Part shown: in pieces, positions 49,116-60,595 of the stretch
Numbering within the stretch: position 1 is the first letter of the stretch
Layout of the letters: the number at the start of each line of letters is the position of its first letter
Assembly: GCA_003260075.1 (NCBI GenBank)
Contig: QLIY01000002.1
Span: 96,149 to 160,148 of the forward strand
DNA from: Phallusia mammillata
Taxonomy: Eukaryota > Chordata > Ascidiacea > Phlebobranchia > Ascidiidae
Direction: 5' to 3'
DNA length: 64,000 bases
The notes under the pieces: model-generated
What the model saw: the letters and a program-made list of their open reading frames with translations, nothing else
Database searches by the model: none
What the model was told of the DNA's origin: nothing
Translations under genes and position numbers: made by a program

Positions 49116-49224
49116 ATCATTTATTGGCTCATATGCTTTTAGTTTTGAAGCTGCTTCATCAATTGTGTAATCGTTTATGCTACCTTACCTCTGCACCGGC
49201 GGTCGTCTATCTATTCACTCTTTT

Positions 49225-52105
49225 ATCTCTATTTGGAAAATACTGGTTTGTTGTTAAAACACAACCAAACTGCATATGATTTTTGTTTAGTTCAATATAA
49301 GATTTACACAAAAAGCGGAAACATTTTGACAACAAATCACAAAATAGCAGACAACGCAAAAACACAAGAGCCTCGTTCCTTAGTTTATGTAAAGAAAAGC
49401 GCGTAAAATAGATACTTTTTTGAACAAAAAGGTGACTACCACAAACAAGTGATGTTGTAATATTTCCTAAAGTCTTTGAAAGCAATTTTAAAGCCAGTAA
49501 ACTTGCGTGACGCTAAAAGCAAAATGATATGTGCAAATGTGAACAAAATAAACCAAACTCATCACGCAGAAATTTCCCATGGTATATTTCTGCCAATCGT
49601 ATGTAAATGGCATTGCCGTCATACAATGTAACTATACAAGAAAATCAGAACACCTAGGAAGTAGTAAAAGACGTGCAAAGATAAGATAAGGGAATCTGAA
49701 TTCCCAAATGACAGCAATTTATCGTAATACAGCACATTTGCAGGCGTGTATAGCACACGCAAACTTTTTATGATTTTAGATAACGCGACAAAAAAGGCAA
49801 CAAAACAATACAGGACGTCGGCGAAACGTATCGTTCATCGCATCTTGCCGGACGATGGTTATTTTAGGCCTTACGTAAACAAATTATGATCTGATTAAAA
49901 GGTCTGTTTTCGTCCGGAAGAGGAAAGCCTCGAAACACAACTTTCGTGCAGCTATACTTGGTCGCCAAATTTAAAACAACGATGCTTTCATAACTTGAAA
50001 GACCCTCGCCATCGTTATTGGAAACAAGGGTCCTTCCAAATAACTAAACACCCATTGAAGGCCCACAGGAACATCTGATTTGCAAAATTGTTTTAAAGAG
50101 CAGTTAAGACAACTTTAGTGTAAAACAACTTGCCAGCGAAGTGGAATAAAACGTTTTCATTTTAGACATCAGTATACATTATCCTAAAGTCTCAATTTAA
50201 ATAGGGTTAAGTTATGTTTTAAACCACTCAGATTATATCAGTTTTTGGTTTATTCGTTATTTTCAGCCAATACTGCGGGCCATGTCTTAAGCTAGAATCT
50301 TTAAAGCAGAGTTATTTTGTCACCCTTCAGTATTTTAAAATTCTGTTTTAAAACAAAAAAGATCTGAGGCCAATCGTCTGCAGTCTGTTTGGGTACTTTT
50401 CGTTTGACAAAAGGTATTGGTACTTCAAAGTTATGATTTCATCTGATAAACAAAAACAAAATGGGAATAGAAGATTGCTATAGCAATGTTTTCCCAAAAC
50501 ATCTAATGGCTGACTCATTCANTGTTGTAATATTTCCTAAAGTCTTTAAAAGCAATTTTAAAGCCAGTATACTTGCGTGACGCTAAAAGCAAAATGATAT
50601 GTGCAAATGTGCAAAAAATAAACCAAACTCATCACGCAGAAATTTCCCATGGAATATTTCTACCAATTCTACATAAATGATATTGTCGTCATAAAACGTG
50701 GCTAGGGGGGGGGGTATAACTGGAAAGACCCTCGCTATCATTATTGGAAACAAGGGTCCTTCCAAATAACTAAACACCCATTGAAGGCGGGGGGGGGGAT
50801 CTCTATTTGGAAAATACTGGTTTGTTGTTAAAACACAACCAAACTGCATATGATTTTTGTTTAGTTCAATATAAGATTTACCCTAAAAGCGGAAACATTT
50901 TGACAACAAATCACAAAATAGAAGACAACGCAAAAACACAAGAGCCTCGTTCCTTAGTTTATGTAAAGAAAAGCGCGTAAAATAGATACTTTTTTGAACA
51001 AAAAGGTGACTACCACAAACAAGTGATGTTGTAATATTTCCTAATGTCTTTAAAAGCAATTTTAAAGCCAGTAAACTTGCGTGACGCTAAAAGCAAAATG
51101 ATATGTGCAAATGTGAACAAAATAAACCAAACTCATCACGCAGAAATTTCCCATGGTATATTTCTGCCAATCGTATGTAAATGGCATTGCCGTCATACAA
51201 TGTAACTATACAAGAAAATCAGAACACCTAGGAAGTAGTAAAAGACGTGCAAAGATAAGATAAGGGAATCTGAATTCCCAAATGACAGCAATTTATCGTA
51301 ATACAGCACATTTGCAGGCGTGTATAGCACACGCAAACTTTTTATGATTTTAGATAACGCGACAAAAAAGGCAACAAAACAATACAGGACGTCGGCGAAA
51401 CGTATCGTTCATCGCATCTTGCCGGACGATGGTTATTTTAGGCCTTACGTAAACAAATTATGATCTGATTAAAAGGTCTGTTTTCGTCCGGAAGAGGAAA
51501 GCCTCGAAACACAACTTTCGTGCAGCTATACTTGGTCGCCAAATTTAAAACAACGATGCTTTCATAACTTGAAAGACCCTCGCCATCGTTATTGGAAACA
51601 AGGGTCCTTCCAAATAACTAAACACCCATTGAAGGCCCACAGGAACATCTGATTTGCAGAATTGTTTTAAAGAGCAGTAAAGACAACTTTAGTACAAAAA
51701 CAAATTGCCAGCGAAGTGGAATAAAACGTATTCATTTTAGACATCAGTGCATTATCCTAAAGTCTCAATTTCAAGTATAATAGAGGGTAATTAAGTTATG
51801 TTTTAAACCACTAAGATTATATCCGTTTTTTGTTTATTCGTTTGTTTCAGCCAATACTGCGGGCCAGGTCCTAAATTAAAATCTCTTTACAATGAGTTAT
51901 TTTGTCACCCTTCAGTATTTTAAAATTCTGTTTTAAAACAAAAAAGATCTGAGGCCAATCGTCTGCAGTCTGTTTGGGTACTTTTCGTTTGCCAAAGGTA
52001 TTGGTACTTCAAAGTTATGCTTTCATCTGATAAACAACAACAAAATGGGAATAGGAGATTGCTATAGCAATGTTTTCCCAAAACATCTAATGGCTGACTC
52101 ATTCA
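49225..52105. repeat. 1.3-kb segment in two full copies with two fragments between them
   Basis: Copy 1 is 49225-50521 and copy 2 is 50799-52105. Between them lie n at 50522, a fragment 50523-50704 (matching from 49453 on), 10 G, a fragment 50715-50788 (matching about 49990-50065) and 10 G. Copies 1 and 2 are almost identical over their middle and differ by a few percent towards the right end. The 50523 fragment differs from both more strongly (for example GTCGTCATAAAACG against GCCGTCATACAATG). No coding region was recognised in any copy. Confidence 0.85.
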
Positions 52106-55100
52106 GCAACACCTGGTATCAGAAAGTATCCACATGTATGTTTTCATCCATCATGGGTATGTGCAGACATTCAAGGTAATGAGATGAAAGGTTCGCAAGA
52201 GATTCTGTGCTTTTGATTTCATCGCCAAGAGCTAATGAGATGTTTATGGCGATAAAGAAGATAAGTAGCATTCTTATTTTGCCAAAGAAGAAGACCACAA
52301 CCAGCTGTGTCAGATATAAATGCTGTGAATAAATCTTTTGCCGAGAAATATATTAATTTAAGTCTAACTTTTAGCAACACCAATAATCAAAAGGTGGTGT
52401 GTAACTTTAATCTATTGCAAGATTAAAAAACACCCTTAGTTGGGAATAGTGGTTTCGCCTGCACAAAAGAACTTCTAGTTTACATTTATTTTAATTGTAT
52501 TCCATTTGTTATGAACTTTCAATCAACTACTGCATGCAGGCGTCAATAAAAATTGAATACATATTGCTGCCAGGCATAATATCAAATTGAATGCAATTGT
52601 TCGTAAATATGTTTACAATGTCATGAACAGCCTTTCAATCAAATTGCGCCTATTAAAGGTGTATACGTGACCGCATATGTTGATGTTTAGGTTTGAGGCC
52701 CGCAATAGTAGGCTCAAGCCACAATTTCGAGCAGCCTTGCAGCTCCAGTCTTTACAGATGAGGATCTATGTTACCCAACTGCTCTGGATTAAGATCGTTG
52801 TACGATCTCTATGACGCAAATCAGGTATATTGCACTGACTTATAGCGGTCGCTGTTTTCTAGGAATAGCAGGAAATATTTTGACAACTTGCTTTATCAAA
52901 ATAAGCTCCGGAAGATGTTCAAAGACTCGCGGAGCGCTTGGCACGAACACACGTGAATCGAGAAGTGAACGATTGTTGACTGATTGTGACGTGAAAATGG
53001 GAGCAACCGGTTTAGAATGTTGCGAATAGCGATGATGAGTGGATCTGTTTACACGCACAACTTTGAACTTTGTGCAGCAAAGTGTAGCACTGACAGTTGT
53101 ACACTTTGTAAAATAGAAAACAAGTTTTTATTTTTGTCTTTAAACTAAACTTATTGATTGTGTGTAATGTTTAATTGAGTTCTTGCCTGATCCATAGCAC
53201 AAGAAATTTAAAGTACACAAAGCTCAGAAGAAAGGCTCCGGTTTGCGCATGCGCAGTAGCACAAATCCCGATAATATTGTTCATGCAAATTTTCTTTTTA
53301 TAATATCTTTTGATTAAACAATTTTGTAACATACGCTACAAACTTGCACAACCATCTATGCACACTTTGCTAATTTAGTGTTTAAGGGCAAAATTAACTA
53401 CTAAGGCAAGATAACCGCAATTTGCGAATTTTCCCATGCGAGGAAACAATACTGTGCGAAATTTCGACAGCGGGAAACGAATTTTAATCTCTAGTGCTCA
53501 AGATCGGCGTCCAAAAAATGTGCAAATGTTTGCAGTAGCACCCTCAGTCGCATGGTAACCCGACCACCCTAGCTATTCGATCCCGAACCCTGCCGTCGCT
53601 GCACCCTGCAACCTGCAAGCATAGGCTCCTGACAAAAACTAAACTCAACCAAAAAAGGGACTTCCCCCGCTAAAGGTCACGGGGTCATGTGAAACGCGGA
53701 TTTTTCGGGGTCTCTATCGGATTGCCGTGTTGCCATTGCACGAGGACAAAGGCCTTACGTCTCGAGGCTTGCAGTAGCGGATGCTCATAGGATCCTGGGG
53801 TCAAAATCGCTCAGCAGGTTCGCGAGAAGTCGCCTTTAATCGGGAAGTCACTCAAAATCGCGTTAAACTTTTAAGTAGGTGCGATACGTTTGGAGTTTTG
53901 GAAGCTTTTAACCATAGTGCCATGCACCCGTATAGTAAAATAAACGCATATAGATAAATCAATTGTGAAGTAAATGAAAGAAACTTTTTATGTTTGGGAC
54001 TGTCTGCATATAGAACTTTTTGCTCCCAACTTTTTAGATTTATTTTGTGTTGAAGTTTCGACTCATAGAACAATAAATGCAAGCACGTAGGATCAGCTCA
54101 ATATTGAACGATATATCTGTCATTAAAACAAGCACCAGTCGCCATAGAGCTATAACACACTTATCTCGTTTTATAATGGTTAAACAACCGCCTGTCTTGG
54201 TGATGGATTTCATTCACCAAGAGAAATAAATTCGACAATAAATGTTGTTTGCTTTTGGGACGAACAAGAGGGCACGGAAACACTCGGACTTCGGCTAAAA
54301 TGAAATTTAGTTTTAGCTAGACCCCGATGTAATGATTTGTGATCAAGTAAAAAAAAATGACCCACACATATTACATTGATGGACTACGATGCCATGCAAA
54401 TATGTACATGTAGGCTTAAATTATACATCCTACAAGACTTACAGCACAATTGCTTTGCCTAAAACCTAAATCACTCAACGGTGTAACAAAATATGTTATC
54501 ACGTGTAGCATTTTCCCCTTGAGTGTACGCGCCCATGCACTTTAGCCGACTTAATTTGCAAACCGTAAAAATGTATTTTACCTCAAATTGCTTGTGCAAA
54601 AAAAGTACCGAAGCAGGAAAACGTTACACTGCAACACAGCGCAAAGTGTATATTTAGGGCTCTAGTTTAAAACCAAAACCACACTGCGCGCTAAAACGGC
54701 CGACTGTAATTTCATCACCGTAACTCTCTGAACAAACTCCTCCCGTGTATTTCTGTTTATCTGCGCAAATAACACAATTTCAGCTGCGGCATGTATGCGT
54801 TGCATTACCACGTGAAGCAAGCTACTTTGATCAGCTAATAAGCCAGCTTTTCTTCAAGGTCAAAGTCAGCGTGCTTTCAAGGTCACGCGCTTCGGTTTAC
54901 CGGAAAATATGCATCTTGCTCCGACGTCGGGTTTGTCGGTGTATAAGTCTTGCTGTTAAGTTAAACACAACCTGACCAAGAGTTGTGAACCACATACTTG
55001 TTATGTTGGAAGTAAAATTGCGCTAGTCATTGCCGCCTCACTGATAGTGCATATCCAGAGCAGTAAACCAAAGAAAAAATATGAGTTTATATGTTTTTGT

Positions 55101-55140
55101 TTTTAAAAAAAAAATTACAAAAAAATCTTTAAGCAGTAAA
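52106..55140. other. Unassigned sequence
   Basis: An ATG-initiated 72-codon frame at 52811-53029 is matched by an open frame on the opposite strand and is not recognised. GC-richer sequence lies at 53500-53850 and 54700-54960. Confidence 0.35.
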
Positions 55141-55266
55141 AAGTCAAAACGTCATTTATTTCCAAGTTAATTCTCCATACAGAACATTTATCAAGTCGAA
55201 ATGTAATTTATTTCCACAGCTGATTTTCAACACAAAATAATATTAAGTCACATGTTACTTATTTCA
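55141..55266. repeat. Minisatellite, 52-bp period, about 2.4 diverged units
   Basis: Units begin at 55141, 55193 and 55245 with AAGTC, each followed by a variant of ATTTATTTCC at the same offset. The third unit is truncated. Confidence 0.7.
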
Positions 55267-55764
55267 AAAAAAGAATTTTTAACCTTCTGTGGTTGGGTTC
55301 GTACTTTAAAGCTAAAATTATTACGGCTTCGAACTTTTACGGTCAAAAAGGCAATCAGCAAATCCACCCATAAAAAACTTTGCGCTCAAAATTTTTGGCG
55401 TTTTAGCGTTTAGAGTTTCTACAGGGGTCAGTGGATCAAAAAAGGGTCTCTGGGCCGACAATGGCCGCTGGTCATGGGGTCAACATTACTCAGGCGTGTC
55501 GTATCAGATTAATCAGAAATCGAACCTTTCTGTGACCAACAGGTGGTCAAAGGAATGCGTCGAAAATCGATAGTTTGGGTTCAGTGTCGTCTACCAAGGA
55601 CATTTATAACTATCTCCCTGCAAGGTTACTGCTACCGACTGGTTTACAATTCGAAGAGGGCAAAATCGACTAATTAAGGTTGATTGACACAGCCTGTAAG
55701 TCAACCAATAATCCCGTTTTGGTTTTAGCTGTGCAACTTTTAAATTATGGGCATTTAAACAATA

Positions 55765-55804
<40 letters not shown>

Positions 55805-57175
55805 CTGTGGTAAGTCTTGCAGATGGTACGCAAACTTAACAAAGAATAGTTTTAGTCAAAATTATAAATTTCTTAAAACTTTCAGAGGATTTTGCTGTTA
55901 TAAATACAAGTGACCAACGGACATAGGGACAGACCAAGCTGCTATGATATCTCATTTAATACAAGGGGAAAAATAGCTAAGGATTTAAATTTTCCACTTA
56001 AAAATATTTTTTCTGAAGCTTTTTCTTATCTGGATCGCTCTTGATTTTCTAGACTTTTTAATGCGTCTATGTATGCAACAACGGGCATAAACCGTCGGGA
56101 AAAATTTCCCACGAATGTGCAATGTCCTATACGATGCCCTCTAGTGGTGAAACAGATGCGACTGCACCCTTTTTTTTCAAAAGTGAAGACAGCGCATCCG
56201 TCTCGGCACCACAACAAATTCAAAAGTAAACAAGCGAGAGAACCCACAAAAAAAGAGGTGCATTCAGGCGTGGCCAGTCCGACGGAAGAGAGAGAGTGCG
56301 AAAATGCGAAGTAATTCGATTATCTTAGAGTGCAGAGTCCTGGCGAGTAGCTAATTAAGTGCCGTTCCTATGCTTTGCCAATAGCAACTAGTCAGGGCAT
56401 CGCTTAGTGTTTCTGGGTAGTTTCCACTGGTCCATTATTGCTGCTTGTTTTCATTATTGTAATCGGAATTGAGAAATTGACTTTTTGCATTACGTGTTAA
56501 CAGTAGGGTAATTTGAGCGTTTCTTTATTTGTGTCTGTAATTTCAATCAGTAGTTTTGTAGTCACAAAAAAACACCAAAAAAGCCTAAACAAACACAGCT
56601 TACCTGCTTTATGTATATGAGCACAATAAACGTACAAAAGTAAACTGTCATATTTACACTTTTTAAAAAGACGGTTCCGCTTGCATCATTTTCCTTAATA
56701 CGTGTTATTAGAATGCAAACACAAATTAGGGTAAGACGTTGCTAAAAGTCGTTCACAATTTGAACATTGGTTTTATTATCTTGTCTTCCCTTCATAAACT
56801 TATCGTTTTCCAGTAACTCGGCTCAGAGTTGCAAGTCAGGTTCTTTGGAATAAAGCAGGCTTGAATCGGACCTGTCTTCACACTCAAGCACATTTGTGAC
56901 GTAATTTCAGCTTGGTAAATCCATCTTACAGGTCAAAATTTGACTTTTTTAGTTCGGAATTGACCGGGGTTTCGGGTTCGAATTTTGATGTTCGGTTCGG
57001 GCTTGGCCCCAATTTCGGTCTTTTCATAACTCTGATTCGGATTTTAAGTATCATTTGCAATTTTTACTAAAACTTAAAAGGTTTTTCATAAATTTTAAAA
57101 ACTGGCCACTTTCAATCAACTTTTCATCTGCAAATACACGGTAGTCACAACTAGTCACGAAATTTCGAGTCGACT
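55267..57175. other. Unassigned sequence downstream of the AFG2A exon
   Basis: It contains the 40-G run, and TTCGGGTTCGAATTTT-type low-complexity sequence at 56945-57060. It would be 3' UTR or intergenic for the minus-strand gene. Confidence 0.35.
55765..55804. other. Run of exactly 40 G, probable gap placeholder
   Basis: The flanks are unrelated. It is G and not C, as for every run to the right of 41.8 kb. Confidence 0.8.
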
Positions 57176-57181
57176 TTTATT
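57176..57181 (-). promoter_or_regulatory. AATAAA polyadenylation signal overlapping the AFG2A stop codon
   Basis: On the minus strand the last codons read AAA TAA followed by AA, so a canonical AATAAA hexamer spans the final lysine codon and the stop. If used, the 3' UTR would be only about 10-30 nt. Another AATAAA on this strand lies about 400 bp further downstream, near 56771, and could be the real signal. Confidence 0.45.
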
Positions 57182-57353
57182 TAATTCGCGTTTGCAATGT
57201 CCGTCCGTATTCTTCGTACATCTCAGCTCGACCTTTGCTGGTCTGCGGCAGAACAACCTTGAACGCTTGCTCGAAATGACGTCGTGTCACGTGATTGGCT
57301 TGCATGTCGTCGTCGAGGGCCGCCAACGCCGCCTCGCGACAGACTGAACAGAT
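57177..57353 (-). CDS. AFG2A: AFG2A (SPATA5)-like AAA+ ATPase, last coding exon (partial gene)
   Basis: This exon encodes the C-terminal 58 residues and TAA stop of a Cdc48/AFG2-family AAA+ ATPase. Read on the minus strand it starts ICSVCREAALAAL, carries HFEQAF at exon residues 26-31 and MYEEY at 45-49. This CREAAL ... HFEQA ... YEEY order is the end of the small helical lid of the second AAA module, and the spacing fits AFG2A/SPATA5 better than SPATA5L1, NVL or VCP, although that choice rests on memory of the family. A pyrimidine-rich tract ending in CAG (57354 upward) gives a good splice acceptor, and the exon starts in phase 0. AFG2A is known to act with SPATA5L1, C1orf109 and CINP in cytoplasmic pre-60S ribosome maturation. 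The Walker A and B exons were not found between 57354 and 64000, so the rest of the gene lies beyond the window, in an assembly gap, or is misplaced. Confidence 0.85.
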   Translation of the reverse strand: MCSVCREAALAALDDDMQANHVTRRHFEQAFKVVLPQTSKGRAEMYEEYGRTLQTRIK

Positions 57354-57579
57354 CTGTGGTCGGGAAAACAGAAAAGAACTCTGATTGGCTGGTTTAAGAT
57401 TACGTCAAGCATGCAACAGGCAATCAGAAGTTTTATGACAAATCAAGAATAAATTATGTGGATGAAGCATGACAAGTTTTCTCTAGTTTACTTAAGTTGT
57501 ACTTAAAACAGTTAGGAAAGATCAAACAGCGGGTCTGACCAGTTGGAAATGAAGTCGACTTTTGTGTATAAGTCTCTGA

Positions 57580-57775
57580 CTTGATTCGAGTTTAAAAGAA
57601 CTCGAGTTGGCTTGACTTTAGTTTCAAACGACTTAGTTGATTTGACCGGAGTTGGAATAGACTTGTGTTGGCTTGACTCGAGGTTCGTTCGATTTAACTT
57701 CACTCAAGTTTCACGTGACTTTAGTTGACTTTGCTCGAGTTCGAAAGGACTTGAGTTGGCTTGACTTGGAGTAGG
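57580..57775. repeat. Degenerate minisatellite, about 31-bp period, 6-7 units
   Basis: Successive units follow the pattern CTTGACTYGAGTT, about 5 variable bases, GACTTGAGTTGG. Starts are near 57580, 57611, 57641, 57672, 57729 and 57760, with one short unit. The array lies in what would be the last intron of the AFG2A-like gene, if that gene continues upward. Confidence 0.75.
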
Positions 57776-57882
57776 ATTACTTGCTTGAAGCAACTTTTAC
57801 GAACGTTGACTTAACGTGAGAAAAAAACTTTTGGTGTCCTTTAACTTGCCAGAGTCAGAGAATTAACTTGCCCAGAGTCAGT

Positions 57883-58148
57883 GCGTTGCAACAAACGACT
57901 AGTTCAAGAATCAATGGAGAAAAGTGTTTCATCGAAGATTGCATGTGGTAATTACCCCACTGTAAGTGTTTAGAAACCGCAAGAAATATTTCACTAAAAT
58001 TCAAGCAAAGGGGGGGGGGGAGCGTTGCAACAAGTGACTAGTTCAAGAATCAATGGAGATAAGTGTTTCATCGAAGATTGCATGTGGTAATTACCCCACT
58101 ATAAGTGTTTAGAAACCGCAAGAAATATTTCACTAAAATTCAAGCAAA
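57883..58148. repeat. Allelic duplicate around an 11-G run (58010-58020)
   Basis: Copies 57883-58009 and 58022-58148 differ at about four bases. They lie upstream of the AFG2A terminal exon, within its presumed intron. Confidence 0.9.
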
Positions 58149-60422
58149 GATTTCCGCACGCAACAAAAAATTAAAGTCCTTCAAAGACAATTTACACCCT
58201 CTTCATGTCTATACCTGCTGTCGCTTTGAAGCTTAAAAAAATATCTGACATTAACCTTGCGATCCCACAGCCAATACAACAACACGTTTCCTGTATTTGA
58301 GAAAACGAGGCGGAACAGATAAGCCCGAACTAAAAGCATCCGTTCCGGGTGACGTCATTAACACCAGTCTACGTCACGACGTGTAAATGGAATACATTTA
58401 AGTAGATTTTGAAAAGGAGCTGTGGTTTCCGAAAAAAAATTTGGAGACTAAATTTAACCAACATTTAATTTTTTTTTTTACAATAAATACGCTTTAAAAG
58501 AACTTCTGTAATAAACAAGCCGACGAAAAACCAACGAAGAGCAAAGTAAATACATTATTTGTCATCTTAAATATTTCATCTTTCTTATTCGCACGTCACA
58601 ATAAAATAAATTCCATGGCACAAATGTCGAGATGTTTTCCGGTGAAAAATTAATATAAGTCAAGATAGAATGCGCTTGAATTACGGTTTCGACATGCTAG
58701 TGTGATTGTGAATCAAATTTCACGGGATTGCTGTCAACAGATGTGCCCTTGCGTTACAGATTAATCAAAGTGGTATATAGGGTTTGGGGGGCACAGGAAA
58801 ATGGAGGTGGTATTGTTTGATTTCTTGGGATTGCGGAAGCCAGGTGTTTGCGGATGCATGAAGGTGTTACTGATTTGACGCACTTGTTTTCTTTTATAAC
58901 AAGATAGCTTCTGTGTTTTGTATGTCGGCAATATATCTTGTCCCTGCGTAAAGGACCATATAGGCCACCGTGATTTGGTCCCAGTAACCAGAAGAAAACT
59001 GTTATTTTGACGACGATTCGAACATTACCTCACATTCCTTTTTTGTTAATATGCGCAACTGAGTTTGATTTAAAGACCTTCTAGACAAGGGGTAAATTAT
59101 AAAAATGTTCAAAAAAAATCAACGAAAGTTAACAAAGATACACAAATCTCCTTCACAAAAATAGACTGGACAAAACAGAAGTTGTTTACAAAACACGGTA
59201 TATAAGTTAGTCGTAGTGGACACAACGGGCCTATAGAAAACCTTGTACTCGAGAAACACCTAGAATGGAAACAAAAAAAGTACAAAATGTATAACTAATT
59301 CAATCTAGGATTCGTTGGAATGTGTTCAAATTAAACTATTTGTACCAAAATAACACAATATCGCTTTTGGGAAACCAAAATTCTCACATGCCCTTGAAAA
59401 AGCTACATCGAAAAAACTGAAACAAAACAAATTCGCAATTACAATAATCCACAGCAGTACATGAATCCTGATCTGCCACCTGACATTATGTAAAGCCGAC
59501 TTGGCCGCCCCGGATAAAGTGATCACCGCAACAAGACCACACTGACGTCAATAAACGATTGTGTTCGGTCACCCGACCTATTTTGGCAAGAGAAAATCCG
59601 GTTATGACATCATACGGGGTTAGTGGGGCAGCTCGAGGGCTAATACTAAAGAATTAGCTGCTTAGGTGTGAATACTTATATACAGTGACTAGGTGTAGTG
59701 TTTTTTTATTAGGGTAATACGAATGCATTTTTCCGTGGAAGGACACTTGGTTAATGTTACATAAAGACCAAGTAACAAGGGTCATTGGTTTATAGTGTAA
59801 CTTAGGACGTTTGTTTATGCGAATTGCAAATTAAAGCAACTGGATTTTCGTGATAACTACACATTGAACGAAACTTTAAAATTTCCAGCCACTCGTCGTT
59901 TTACTAGTGTTTCTTAATTCTGATTGCGTGACATTTAATGAGTCTATGAAAGAATTTAATAACGCGACAACCACCCCACTGCATACAAAACTATTTTCAA
60001 ACTCTTTTGGGATATTTATATTACCACCAACGCAGCGAATAATAATGCTAAAGCAAAATTTGTCCGTAATAATTTTGAGTAATTTACGTTTTCATCAGCG
60101 CCGCCAATTTTTATGGTGAAACACAAAACCGTCCGATTGTGGGACAAGTTAAAAATCAGTCGTTTAGAAAGTTTTTTTTTTCGGAAACAGACTCTGTGGG
60201 CATAAACGTTACGCTACCTGGATTTCAAAGAAATACTGCCGGACACGACATAGCTCGGTGCTGAGTATGGGTGCAAACAAAAGTAAAAAATGGTTTTTAG
60301 TCTGAGTTTTTGTATTTAGTCAACACGGCTGCCGCAAAGCTTGGTCCCGGACATCAAATATCGAGGACTCAAAGGCCAGGAGTTGGACAATATTAAGTAA
60401 AAATAGGACGACGTCTGTTTCA

Positions 60423-60595
60423 ACGCAGCTGCCCGAGGAATTTCGTCTGCTAGGTGATCTGTTGGCCTCGGGTTTTCATCTGCGATGTAAGCTGACACCG
60501 AAGAACGGAAACGTTTTACCGCGGGACATGAAGCGTTTGAGGCAAAAATCTCGGGAGTCATGGAGACGAAGCGATAATGACGTGACCTTGCTTTG
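60423..60595 (+). CDS. Candidate terminal exon, unrecognised
   Basis: After the acceptor-like CTGTTTCAACGCAG the frame reads LPEEFRLLGDLLASGFHL and stays open for 56 codons to TGA. An alternative donor GTAAGC lies inside it. The opposite strand is also open here, which weakens the case. Confidence 0.2.

Noticed and set aside
55591-55842. Frames with proline or glycine tracts
   Set aside because: They are created by the 40-G run.
60316-60561. Minus-strand 81-codon frame as an upstream AFG2A exon
   Set aside because: None of the conserved AAA+ motifs (Walker B, arginine finger, second region of homology) appears in any phase.
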